From Verrucomicrobiota bacterium (lineage in GTDB: Bacteria > Chlamydiota > Chlamydiia > Chlamydiales > Rhabdochlamydiaceae), in NCBI GenBank assembly GCA_018239985.1, contig JAFEGK010000002.1, positions 103,966-146,052 on the forward strand: 42,087 bases of DNA, given 5' to 3'. Positions 15,851-23,563 of this stretch are shown one piece after another. The notes beneath the pieces were generated by a model that saw only the letters and a program-made list of their open reading frames with translations, made no database searches and was not told the DNA's origin. The translations under genes and the position numbers were made by a program. Each line of letters begins with the position of its first letter. Position 1 is the first letter of the stretch.

Positions 15851-17104
15851 TTACAGAGTTTGCTGTGATTGTATTTTGAATCTTTTATAATAAATAAAAG
15901 AAAATGCGAAAGATAAAAATGAAAAGCAAATTAATGTTAGCAATGATAGTTGAAAATAATTATATATCATAACGAATACTATGCTTGTCATAAAAGCTAA
16001 GGTGTCTGCAGACTCAATAAGTCCCAAAATTTTGCCCTGTTCATGTTTAGGATTTTCTTTTGACATAAAGGATAGGAAAGCAGGTGAAAGAAAGGAGTTG
16101 CCTAGAGCATGTAGAAAATAACAGAGACCTAATAATATTGTTATATCACTAATAAACGGAAATGCTAAAAAAAAGGGGATCAGTGAAAAAAATGATATGT
16201 AATAGCCCAATTTTATTATCTTTGAGTCTGAAGCTAAATTTACTGATTTTAATTTTAAAATAGCTACACCTATCAAATAACCAATCATCATCGCCATAGC
16301 AATATGGTTTGATTTGAAAGAAGCGCCGCGCAAATCAATTTGAGAAACAAGGATGCTATATATTGATATGGACCATAGCAGGTATGCGAGGAGAGCTTGT
16401 CGGGTTGCTCTATCTTTTATGCTATTTAATATCTTAAATTTCTCCTTTTTAAAAACAATCCAAAATACTAAGGCGTGCTTTTTTATTCCTTTTAATCTAT
16501 TTTTTGCCTCTTCGATTTCTAAATCCTTTTCTATTTTCAAATCTTCCAGATCTCTAAATCTGAAAATGGCCAATAGTAGAGAAATTATAAGCAAAGCCAA
16601 AACAGAATAAGAAAGGATTGTTTGGCTGATTGAATAGTTGTAAAGAACTATCAGGATTAAATATGAAACAGCATAAGCACCCGAAGCTAAAGCGTAGGAG
16701 CCTCTATTGTTCTCAGACTGAGTATCGGCAATTGCAGCCCATGAAATGGGCAATGTATTCCCCCAGATACCTTTAAGTCCTGTAGCTATAAATAACACTA
16801 ATACGAATGGTAGGGTCTGATTGATATTTAAATAGATGGAAATGACGCTGATCATAGAAATAGAGAGTGAGATTATAAGTCCTTTTTTTCTTCCAGAGTC
16901 TGAAATTCCCGCCTGAATAGGGGAAAAAAATATCTGAAAAAAAAGAAATACAAATAAAAGCAGTGTCGCAATGAAGTGTTTTTGCCCATCATTAACAATG
17001 ACCATAAAATTTTCACAAATAATATCGGAAATAATAAAAAAAATGATAATAGCTAAAGCCCTTGAAGGCTTTATATAATTTTTTACCTCTGTTTTTCCAT
17101 TCAT
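15851..17104 (-). CDS. MFS transporter
   Basis: The 417-residue, very hydrophobic protein has about 12 membrane segments. The MFS motif A is clear between helices 2 and 3 (GISDSGRKKG, 66-75). The central loop (about 185-230) is rich in Lys and Glu, as in two-half MFS proteins. Family members are proton-coupled transporters of small molecules; the subfamily cannot be told by eye. Its place at the end of the aminomutase/methyltransferase/adenylation block suggests export of the product, or import of a precursor. Uptake of a host metabolite, as for the Legionella Pht transporters, is an alternative. No clear ribosome site precedes the ATG. The gene is strongly AT-rich. Confidence 0.8.
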   Translation of the reverse strand: MNGKTEVKNYIKPSRALAIIIFFIISDIICENFMVIVNDGQKHFIATLLLFVFLFFQIFFSPIQAGISDSGRKKGLIISLSISMISVISIYLNINQTLPFVLVLFIATGLKGIWGNTLPISWAAIADTQSENNRGSYALASGAYAVSYLILIVLYNYSISQTILSYSVLALLIISLLLAIFRFRDLEDLKIEKDLEIEEAKNRLKGIKKHALVFWIVFKKEKFKILNSIKDRATRQALLAYLLWSISIYSILVSQIDLRGASFKSNHIAMAMMIGYLIGVAILKLKSVNLASDSKIIKLGYYISFFSLIPFFLAFPFISDITILLGLCYFLHALGNSFLSPAFLSFMSKENPKHEQGKILGLIESADTLAFMTSIVFVMIYNYFQLSLLTLICFSFLSFAFSFIYYKRFKIQSQQTL

Positions 17105-17153
17105 ATAGTTAGATGTCAGAACCCCAAAATATCTTAAACTTCCATTAATCCTT

Positions 17154-17642
17154 CTAACTGCCTTCTTGATTGACTAATTTTACATATGTCTCCCATAGGG
17201 CAGCATCTATTTTCCTCTCGCGCACCATATCGATCATGAGTTTTTGGACTTGTTTTACGGTTTGATGAGGAGCAAGGGCAGAAATTAGCTCATCAGCGCC
17301 TTGTATATTTGAACTAGAGAGTTTCAATACATTTAGGAGTTGGCTGAGCTGCGTCTTAGTAAGTTTGATATCAACGCCTTGCTTGCTTTTATAGCGAGCC
17401 CTAGGTTTCGGAGCAAGCTTTACAGGGGTATCCTTATCAAGGATATGAGTTCTTACCATTTTACTTAGCTCTTCAGGGTTCTTCTTCTTTAGTTTCCCAA
17501 AAGCAAAATGATGCAGTCTTCCATTAGAGTCGCCAATATATTGACATAGATCCGTTTCCTTTCGAACGCTAACTCTTTTCATTGCCTCGGTGATTAGATC
17601 CTCGAGTTCTTCTAAAGCACTCATTTTGTCCTCTGTAATCAT
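17154..17642 (-). CDS. Hypothetical protein, 162 residues
   Basis: Not recognised. The protein is soluble and strongly charged, with no signal peptide or membrane helix. An N-terminal helical part (1-60) contains QYIGDSNGRLHHFAFGKLKKKNPEEL. It is followed by a basic Pro/Arg/Lys-rich stretch (about 75-90, KPRARYKSKQG) and a second helical part that contains LTKTQLSQLLNVLKL. The basic stretch could contact nucleic acid, but this is a guess. AAGGA lies in front of the ATG at 17642; Met7 with GAGGA is a second possible start. It lies 49 bp from the MFS gene on the same strand, so it could be transcribed into the cluster, although its composition is closer to the neighbouring housekeeping genes. 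Confidence 0.6.
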   Translation of the reverse strand: MITEDKMSALEELEDLITEAMKRVSVRKETDLCQYIGDSNGRLHHFAFGKLKKKNPEELSKMVRTHILDKDTPVKLAPKPRARYKSKQGVDIKLTKTQLSQLLNVLKLSSSNIQGADELISALAPHQTVKQVQKLMIDMVRERKIDAALWETYVKLVNQEGS

Positions 17643-18000
17643 CTGGTCCTTTCCTTGTTATTGTGAGTTTTTACCACAGATTGCCCCAATATTTGAAAAA
17701 TTGTCAATTTGAAATCCTAAACAGTCCAGTGACTATTTCATTGGTTTTGCTCTTTTTGATACAGGAGAAGTTCCAATGTAGTTTTAAGGAAATCCTTCCT
17801 TAAGTAAAAATTCTTAATCTCTTCTTTTTCCTTTCATAGGTTCGGACAGCTTCCTTATCAATCACGCCAAATCGTGGGATTGTAAAATTTCTCAAGTTTC
17901 GTTGCCCAAGAGATATATCCTTTTATGCAAAACCTAGGTGACAAGGTTGCTTATAGATATCTATAAAGCTGTTATCGCAAGTCGATTTGAAATTTGGGCG
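17643..18000. other. 358-bp intergenic region with a 20-bp palindrome
   Basis: No gene is seen. TTAAGGAAATCCTTCCTTAA at 17784-17803 is a perfect 8-4-8 inverted repeat. It lies about 200 bp downstream of topA and about 140 bp upstream of the 162-residue gene, so it could be a terminator stem for topA (no T tract) or an operator for the next gene. Confidence 0.5.
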
Positions 18001-20583
18001 CTAGGAAAGATGCTCGCCTAGGAGCCCTGAGAGCTTCATCATGTCGATCGGCTTTTTGCCGATCACTTTGGCGAGTTTGGCATCAGGGTTGATGATCCGC
18101 TTGTTCTTCGGATCTTGCAGCTCGTGCTTTTTGATGTAGTCCCAAACATGTTTGACGGTTTCGGGACGGGAGAGCTCAGTTTCGCCGACAAGGGCGGCGA
18201 GGTCTTTTGAAAGGGTTTTCTTGGGCTGGCCTGATTTTTTCTTCTTGGTGGCGGCTTTCTTTTTCTTCGGTGTAGCTTTCTTGGTCTCTTTTTTGGTCGC
18301 GGTTTTAGCCCCTTTTTTCTTGGCCGATTTCTTCTTGATGTAGGCTGTTTTCGGATGATTAGGGTATTTTTCGTCGCGCTTGTCGAGGTCGTTGAGGATC
18401 ACGTCGCAATCGGGGAAATTGGAGCAGGAGAAAAAGACTTTCCCAAAGCGTGAACGGCGGGAAACGAGCCGGCCATCGCACCCTTTAGCGGGGCAAGTAG
18501 GCATCTCTTCGGGGGGAATTTCGTCTTTTTTAGGGATGTTGACGATGCCGTTGCAATCGGGGTATTTGCTGCAGCCGAGGAAGGCGCCAAATTTGCCAAA
18601 GCGCAATTGCATGTCGCTGCCGCATTTAGAGCATTTTTGATCCCAGTCAAAGGTGGGTGAATAGTCTTCTTTATTGAAGGTGAGGGCTTCGATAGGGGCG
18701 GTATAATCGCAATCGGGATAGCCACTGCAACCGTAGAAATATTTGCGGCGGGACCAGATTTTTTGGAGTTTTTTTCCGCATTTGGGGCAGTCGATATCGG
18801 TCGTTTCTTTCGGGACGAAGGCCTCTTTTTCCGCAGCTTCTACTGAGGGGATGAAATGGGTCCAGAATTCGCGAAGTAGCTCTTTCCAGTTTTTTTGGTT
18901 TTCGGCAACACGCTCCAGTTCGTCTTCCATTGCGGCGGTAAAGCCGATGTCCATGATCATTTGGAAGCTGGTATCGAGCATCTGGGCAATCACCATGCCA
19001 AGTTCGGTGGGGATGAGGGTTCCTTTTTCTTTGGTGGTGTAGTCGCGGCTCTGGATTTTATTCATGATCGCTGCATAGGTCGATGGACGGCCGATGCCGA
19101 GTCTTTCAAGTTCTTTGACCAGGGATGCTTCAGTAAAGCGCGGGGGTGGGCGGGTGAAAGCTTGTTCGCTTGATACTTTTTTCAGGTTGAGCGATTGGCC
19201 GACGTTGAGGAATGGGAGGAGTTTGTCTTGCTCTTCTTTTTTCCCCTCTTCGGTCTCGGTTTGATCGAATTTTTCTTCGTAGACCGCTAGGAAGCCGAGG
19301 AATTTGATTGTCGAGCCTGTTGCGCGGAGGACGATGTTTTGATCGGTTTCGATATCACAGGAGACTGTGTCGTAGATGGCGGGTGTCATTTGCGAGGCGA
19401 TGAAGCGGCGCCAGATGAGGAGGTAGAGTTTGTATTGGTCGAGTGTTAGGTAGTTTTTGATCGACTCGGGCGGGTGGCTTAGGTTCGTGGGGCGAATCGC
19501 TTCGTGCGCGTCTTGGGTGCTTTTTTTCGTTGTATAGAAATTGGGCTTCTCAGGGAGGTAGTCGTTGCCGAATTGTTTTTTAACGAAGCCGCGGGCGGCG
19601 TTGATCGCCTCCATTTCGACGCGGACCGAATCGGTACGCATGTAGGTGATGAGTCCTTCGGCGCCCTCTTTGCCGAGATCGATCCCTTCATAGAGTCCTT
19701 GGGCGATATTCATGGTGCGGGCGGCAGAAAAGCCAAAGTGGCGACTGGCTTCCTGCTGCAGAGTTGAGGTGATGAAGGGGGGGACGGCGTAGCGCTTTTT
19801 CTCTTTCTTTTCGATGGAGCCGATTTTGTAGCTGGCTTTTTTCAAGCGGGCGACGATTTGGTCGGCGGTGGTTTTATTCGGGATGGTGAAAGCTTTTTTC
19901 CCTTCGACTTCAACTTTTTCAACTCGGAGGTTATCGACGCTATAGAGGGTAGCTAAGAAAGGGGGTTCTTCTTTTTTCGTTTGCAGTTCTGTGGCGATAT
20001 TCCAATATTCGACTGGGACGAAGGCTTTGATCTCTTTTTCCCTATCAACGACGAGTTTTAGGGCTACCGATTGGACGCGGCCAGCAGAGAGGCCTCCATC
20101 GCGGGCTCCTTGCACACGTCGTGTAAGGATAGGGGAAATTTTATAGCCGACGATCCGGTCAAGCAGGCGGCGGGCTTGCTGGGCGTCTACGAGCGCTTTG
20201 TCGATTTCGCGGGGATTTTTGAGCGCTTCGGTGACCACGTCTTTGGTGAAGGCGTTGAAGGTGACCCGTTTGAATTTGGTTCCTTTGGGCAAAATGGTCG
20301 CAATGTGCCAGGCAATCGCCTCCCCTTCTCGATCGGGATCGGGAGAGAGGATCACTTCATCTGCCTCTTTTGCCGCTTTTTTGAGCTTCTCGATCACTTC
20401 TTTTTTGTCGGGAAGGATCGCATATTCAGGTTCGAAGTCATTTTCGACGTCGATGCCGAACCCTTTTTGTGGCAGATCGCGGATATGGCCAATCGAAGAG
20501 GCAAAGGTATATCCTGAGCCTAGGAATTTTTGCAAAGTCTTAATTTTTGTCGGGGACTCGACAATGATTAGCTTCTTAGCCAT
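18001..20583 (-). CDS. topA: DNA topoisomerase I with C-terminal SWIB domain
   Basis: A type IA topoisomerase that relaxes negative supercoils. From the start chosen here (MAKKLIIVESPTKIKT, the family's usual N-terminus) it has 860 residues. The Toprim domain includes the DPDREGEA acid cluster. The active-site Tyr is residue 314 in ITYMRTDS. Three four-Cys zinc ribbons follow (CPKCG..CSGYPDC, CSKCG..CSKYPDC, CPAKGC..CSNFPDC), then a Lys-rich linker (about 742-788) and a SWIB domain (about 789-860). The SWIB fusion is a chlamydial hallmark; SWIB folds resemble the MDM2/BAF complex domain of chromatin proteins. An in-frame ATG at 20601 adds six residues and has TAAAAT 8 nt upstream, so a leaderless start there is possible. 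The last 131 bp are duplicated at 5469-5599. The base composition is richer in GC than the block to its left. Confidence 0.96.
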   Translation of the reverse strand: MAKKLIIVESPTKIKTLQKFLGSGYTFASSIGHIRDLPQKGFGIDVENDFEPEYAILPDKKEVIEKLKKAAKEADEVILSPDPDREGEAIAWHIATILPKGTKFKRVTFNAFTKDVVTEALKNPREIDKALVDAQQARRLLDRIVGYKISPILTRRVQGARDGGLSAGRVQSVALKLVVDREKEIKAFVPVEYWNIATELQTKKEEPPFLATLYSVDNLRVEKVEVEGKKAFTIPNKTTADQIVARLKKASYKIGSIEKKEKKRYAVPPFITSTLQQEASRHFGFSAARTMNIAQGLYEGIDLGKEGAEGLITYMRTDSVRVEMEAINAARGFVKKQFGNDYLPEKPNFYTTKKSTQDAHEAIRPTNLSHPPESIKNYLTLDQYKLYLLIWRRFIASQMTPAIYDTVSCDIETDQNIVLRATGSTIKFLGFLAVYEEKFDQTETEEGKKEEQDKLLPFLNVGQSLNLKKVSSEQAFTRPPPRFTEASLVKELERLGIGRPSTYAAIMNKIQSRDYTTKEKGTLIPTELGMVIAQMLDTSFQMIMDIGFTAAMEDELERVAENQKNWKELLREFWTHFIPSVEAAEKEAFVPKETTDIDCPKCGKKLQKIWSRRKYFYGCSGYPDCDYTAPIEALTFNKEDYSPTFDWDQKCSKCGSDMQLRFGKFGAFLGCSKYPDCNGIVNIPKKDEIPPEEMPTCPAKGCDGRLVSRRSRFGKVFFSCSNFPDCDVILNDLDKRDEKYPNHPKTAYIKKKSAKKKGAKTATKKETKKATPKKKKAATKKKKSGQPKKTLSKDLAALVGETELSRPETVKHVWDYIKKHELQDPKNKRIINPDAKLAKVIGKKPIDMMKLSGLLGEHLS
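18002..18132. repeat. 131-bp perfect repeat, donor copy inside topA
   Basis: Identical to 5469-5599 and in the same orientation. The identity stops at a G/A difference at 18133/5600 on one side and at the first base of the stop codon (18001/5468) on the other. Confidence 0.95.
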
Positions 20584-20650
20584 GCCAGATAGTTTTGTCA
20601 TTTTTGGTCATTTTATGAAAGAAAAAAATATTTTCTGTTAGGATGAGGTT

Positions 20651-21460
20651 ATGTTTATCGAGAAGGGGCTGATCCCAGGTCCGGAAGAGAAAGAAGCTCA
20701 ATTTTCTGCCAGGACGAAGGCGCTCAATCAATTTTATTCTTACCCCCCTGAAGAGATCGATCGTTTCTTGACTGATGGGGATTGGCGGGGCGCGCGCGAG
20801 ACCACGGAGAGTCTTTTTGGATTTTCTTCCGATTGGATCGTCGCCTACTATAGTAATGCGCGGCTCTCTTTTTTCCAGGGAGCTGCCACTTGGATTTCGA
20901 CTCGTAATGATCTGCGCATTCCGGTGATTCAGTTGAAGGAGCAATTTGAGTCGGGGTCATTGCATAAGCTCTATCGGAGAGAAGAGGTGCTTGCTCACGA
21001 GGCGGTCCATGCCGCGCGGATGCAATTTGATGAGCCGATCTTTGAGGAATTTTTTGCCTACAAAACATCTCCGCATTGGTGGAGAAGGGTATTTGGCCCC
21101 ATTTTTCAACGCCCATGGGAGGCCTACCTTTTCATCATTCTCTTGTTGATTCCTCTTGGGATGGAGGTTGCCCGCTTCTTTTATCCTGAGATTGGGCCGT
21201 TCTTTGTCTATGTCCCCTTTATTTTTTTTGGTTTGCTTTTAGTTCGGCTCTCGGTGCTGCACCTGACGCTTGCAGTGGCATTGAAACGGCTGGTGCCTTA
21301 TTTAAAAAGTTCTCACAAAAGATGGGCTGCGGGACTTTGTTTGAGGGATCGGGAAATTTTTAAAATCGCCTTTTTACCGAGGAAGAAGTTGGAGAAATTT
21401 TTGAAAAAAGATCACAGCTTTAGGTGGAAGCTTTTGCGCGATTGTTATTTCAAAAAATGA
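20651..21460 (+). CDS. Membrane protein with HEXXH metallopeptidase-like motif
   Basis: The 269-residue protein has a cytosolic-looking N-terminal region ending in LAHEAVHAARM, which contains H-E-A-V-H at residues 116-120. The acidic pair EE at 132-133 (EEFFAYKTS) lies at a plausible distance for a third zinc ligand, as in gluzincin-type peptidases. Two hydrophobic segments follow (about 156-175 and 183-207), and then a basic tail. I do not recognise the family by name; a membrane-bound zinc peptidase is the best reading of the motif, not a proven function. GATGAGGTT precedes the ATG. It is divergent from topA with a gap of about 70 bp, so the two may share a promoter region. Confidence 0.65.
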   Translation: MFIEKGLIPGPEEKEAQFSARTKALNQFYSYPPEEIDRFLTDGDWRGARETTESLFGFSSDWIVAYYSNARLSFFQGAATWISTRNDLRIPVIQLKEQFESGSLHKLYRREEVLAHEAVHAARMQFDEPIFEEFFAYKTSPHWWRRVFGPIFQRPWEAYLFIILLLIPLGMEVARFFYPEIGPFFVYVPFIFFGLLLVRLSVLHLTLAVALKRLVPYLKSSHKRWAAGLCLRDREIFKIAFLPRKKLEKFLKKDHSFRWKLLRDCYFKK

Positions 21461-21504
21461 CCCCATACCATTAAAATCTTTTCTTCCTTTTTTAGGAGGT
21501 CAAG

Positions 21505-22578
21505 ATGCGAGTACAAAACACAAGAGATATCCACTCAGATCAGCACACAACTCAGACGCAGAGCGGCTCCCCTCCGTCTGCCCCCTCAACAGTTAATGTG
21601 CTTGTTTCTGCTGGAAAAACTGTCACTTGGACATTTGGATGGGGTGTGTGGAAATGCGCCTCTTTTTTCTTTCGTTCTTCTTGGTGGTTAATTGTTAGAG
21701 TTTTTGCAAAGAGGCCTCCAGAAGTTGCTCCAGTAGATCTTACCGATCTGTCTACCCCACAAAAATTTCACAAGGTATTTAGTGAGTCTCCATTTTCTGT
21801 CATCAAAATGCTCCTCGATCTGATTCATGATCACCCGACCACAGCGGAAAAAGTGCTCGGCATGGTTGCTGCTGATTATGAGAAGAACCGTGAAAAGTAT
21901 ACTCCCTATCAGGGTAATGAGAAGCAATGTTACGGGTATCGAAAAAAATGGATCATGGATGTCGACGAGATTGTTACTCTATGTATCTTAACTCAAAAGC
22001 AGGGAGAAATAGATAAGAAAGTGCTTATGTGGGATATGGAGGGGGATGAATCGGCTGCGATTAGTGCTAAGGACGACGAATATAACCCCTCTAAATATAC
22101 TGAAAAGGCAAGAGAATTTCGTAGGCAATATAAAGAGATAGAAGCTTGCAAAAAGGAGTTTGCAGAGCTATGGGCAACGCTCTTCAGTCAACTATCATTC
22201 GACGATGATTTGAGCTATTTAGATCTTGATAGTGATGATACGATCGTCACCCCGATTCCCAAAGAAGGTAAAACTTTTGGGGTGTTTCTCGAAAGACTGA
22301 TCTATAAGATGGATAACAGTGGTCTGACTTTATACAAACTGACAAACTTTAAGAACCAAAAGACGTTTGATCGTTGGGCAAAATACACCGCTGAAAAATT
22401 GAAATTTCTTCATGACCATACGCAGAATGCTCAACTTAAATTATTCTGCAATAGACTGCTATCCATTTTAGAGGATCAGGAGAAGAGAACAACTCTTTTT
22501 AATATCACAGGTCGAGTCATTGGGGTCCTTCGCCCTCCCGGTTGGGTACCAGGGGGCAAAGTTGTAAAGAAGAAATAG
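21505..22578 (+). CDS. Hypothetical protein, 357 residues, one hydrophobic segment
   Basis: Not recognised. The N-terminal 30 residues are rich in Thr, Ser, Gln and Pro and look disordered. A Trp/Phe-rich hydrophobic segment lies at about 40-67. The remaining 290 residues are charged and mainly helical, with a short acidic patch (FDDDLSYLDLDSDD). The Thr/Ser/Gln-rich N-terminus without a Sec signal resembles type III secretion substrates of chlamydiae, but that is only a resemblance. AGGAGG lies 5 nt before the ATG, a very strong ribosome site. It is 44 bp downstream of the HEXXH membrane-protein gene and could share its transcript. Confidence 0.65.
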   Translation: MRVQNTRDIHSDQHTTQTQSGSPPSAPSTVNVLVSAGKTVTWTFGWGVWKCASFFFRSSWWLIVRVFAKRPPEVAPVDLTDLSTPQKFHKVFSESPFSVIKMLLDLIHDHPTTAEKVLGMVAADYEKNREKYTPYQGNEKQCYGYRKKWIMDVDEIVTLCILTQKQGEIDKKVLMWDMEGDESAAISAKDDEYNPSKYTEKAREFRRQYKEIEACKKEFAELWATLFSQLSFDDDLSYLDLDSDDTIVTPIPKEGKTFGVFLERLIYKMDNSGLTLYKLTNFKNQKTFDRWAKYTAEKLKFLHDHTQNAQLKLFCNRLLSILEDQEKRTTLFNITGRVIGVLRPPGWVPGGKVVKKK

Positions 22579-22604
22579 CGCTTTTATTTTTTTCCGCCTT
22601 CACC

Positions 22605-22633
22605 TATACTTGTATGTGTAAAGCCGCTTTACA
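22605..22633 (+). promoter_or_regulatory. -10 box and perfect 8-1-8 palindrome before the GT9 gene
   Basis: TATACT (22605-22610) is followed 6 nt later by TGTAAAGCCGCTTTACA (22617-22633), a perfect palindrome with one central base. The ATG is at 22637. If transcription starts about 7 nt after the -10 box, the mRNA begins with this hairpin and has almost no other leader. It could be an operator across the start site or a 5' stabilising hairpin. There is no ribosome site. Confidence 0.4.
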
Positions 22634-22636
22634 ATT

Positions 22637-23563
22637 ATGAAATGTGCCGTTTTTCCATGTATTGGCCTCGGTGATGGGCTCATTGCTGCGGTTCTCGCGA
22701 ACAACTTGAGTCTTGATGGACAGAAGGTTGACACTTTTCATCCTCTTTTGCCACAAATGCAACCGTTGTTTCCCCGCCTTTCTTTGTTACCACGGATGGA
22801 AGGGGTCGAGTTTTTACAGCAATATGATCGTCTCTTTTTCATCTATGAGAAGAAGGAGTGGATGCTCCGCTTAATCGACCATGCCCTCGAGCATTTCCCG
22901 GAGAAAACCACGGTTCTCAACCCGATCGCTACACCGAATTGTGATTACCCTTTTTGGGAGCAAGGACGGTTCGATGGGAATATGCCGTTTGTCGATAATC
23001 TGGTAAATTACTGTGGGCAGATGCTCGGAATCGAAGAGCCGGTCCGGACCAATGGGATTGAGCTGCCTGATTATCTTCAAAGGGGTAAATATCCAGAGCG
23101 TATCATTATCCATCCTACTAGCTCGCGGGCTGGAAAAAATTGGTCGCAGAAGCAATTTCTCGCGCTCGCTGATAAATTGGAGAGGGACGGTCTGGAGCCT
23201 GTCTTCATTTTGACTGCGGAAGAGAGGCAAACCTGGCCTTCGGTCGATGCTCCCTACTTTAAGGATTTGGTGGCGCTCACCCATTTTGTCGCAGAATCGG
23301 GTGCCATGATCGGCAACGATTCGGGGATTGGTCATTTGGCTTCTTGCGTTGGAGTGCCGACCCTGACGATTTGCCGCTCCCAGATGGTGGCCAATTTTTG
23401 GCGCCCATCTTGGGCTGAGGGGAAGGTGATTGTGCCGCCGTTTTGGATCCCCAATCTTAAGGGGCTCCGGTGGCGCGATAAGAAATGGCAATATTTTGTG
23501 CCCGTCGGTCAGGTCTATAGAGAGTTTCTAAAATTTCGCAAGCTTTGCGTACTTGGCCACTAG
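22637..23563 (+). CDS. Glycosyltransferase family 9 (heptosyltransferase-like) protein
   Basis: The 308-residue protein starts with a nucleotide-sugar-transferase-like turn (GLGDGLIAA, 10-18). It has HPTSSRAGKNW (159-169), corresponding to the phosphate-binding HPGS..KxW segment of heptosyltransferases. It also carries the C-terminal hallmark GNDSGIGHLASCVGVPTL (226-243). GT9 enzymes add heptose or a similar sugar to lipopolysaccharide core at the inner membrane. Chlamydial LPS cores differ between lineages, so the true donor is uncertain. It is shorter than Escherichia coli WaaC/WaaF (about 320-350). The last 36 bp overlap the 3' end of uvrD on the other strand. Confidence 0.82.
   Translation: MKCAVFPCIGLGDGLIAAVLANNLSLDGQKVDTFHPLLPQMQPLFPRLSLLPRMEGVEFLQQYDRLFFIYEKKEWMLRLIDHALEHFPEKTTVLNPIATPNCDYPFWEQGRFDGNMPFVDNLVNYCGQMLGIEEPVRTNGIELPDYLQRGKYPERIIIHPTSSRAGKNWSQKQFLALADKLERDGLEPVFILTAEERQTWPSVDAPYFKDLVALTHFVAESGAMIGNDSGIGHLASCVGVPTLTICRSQMVANFWRPSWAEGKVIVPPFWIPNLKGLRWRDKKWQYFVPVGQVYREFLKFRKLCVLGH

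Noticed and set aside
20071-20641. Two long + strand frames opposite the 5' half of topA
   Set aside because: These are shadows of a GC-rich conserved gene on the other strand.
22871-23491. 206-codon frame on the - strand
   Set aside because: It lies entirely inside the GT9 gene, whose motifs are clear on the + strand; the - strand product is low-complexity Arg/Pro/His.
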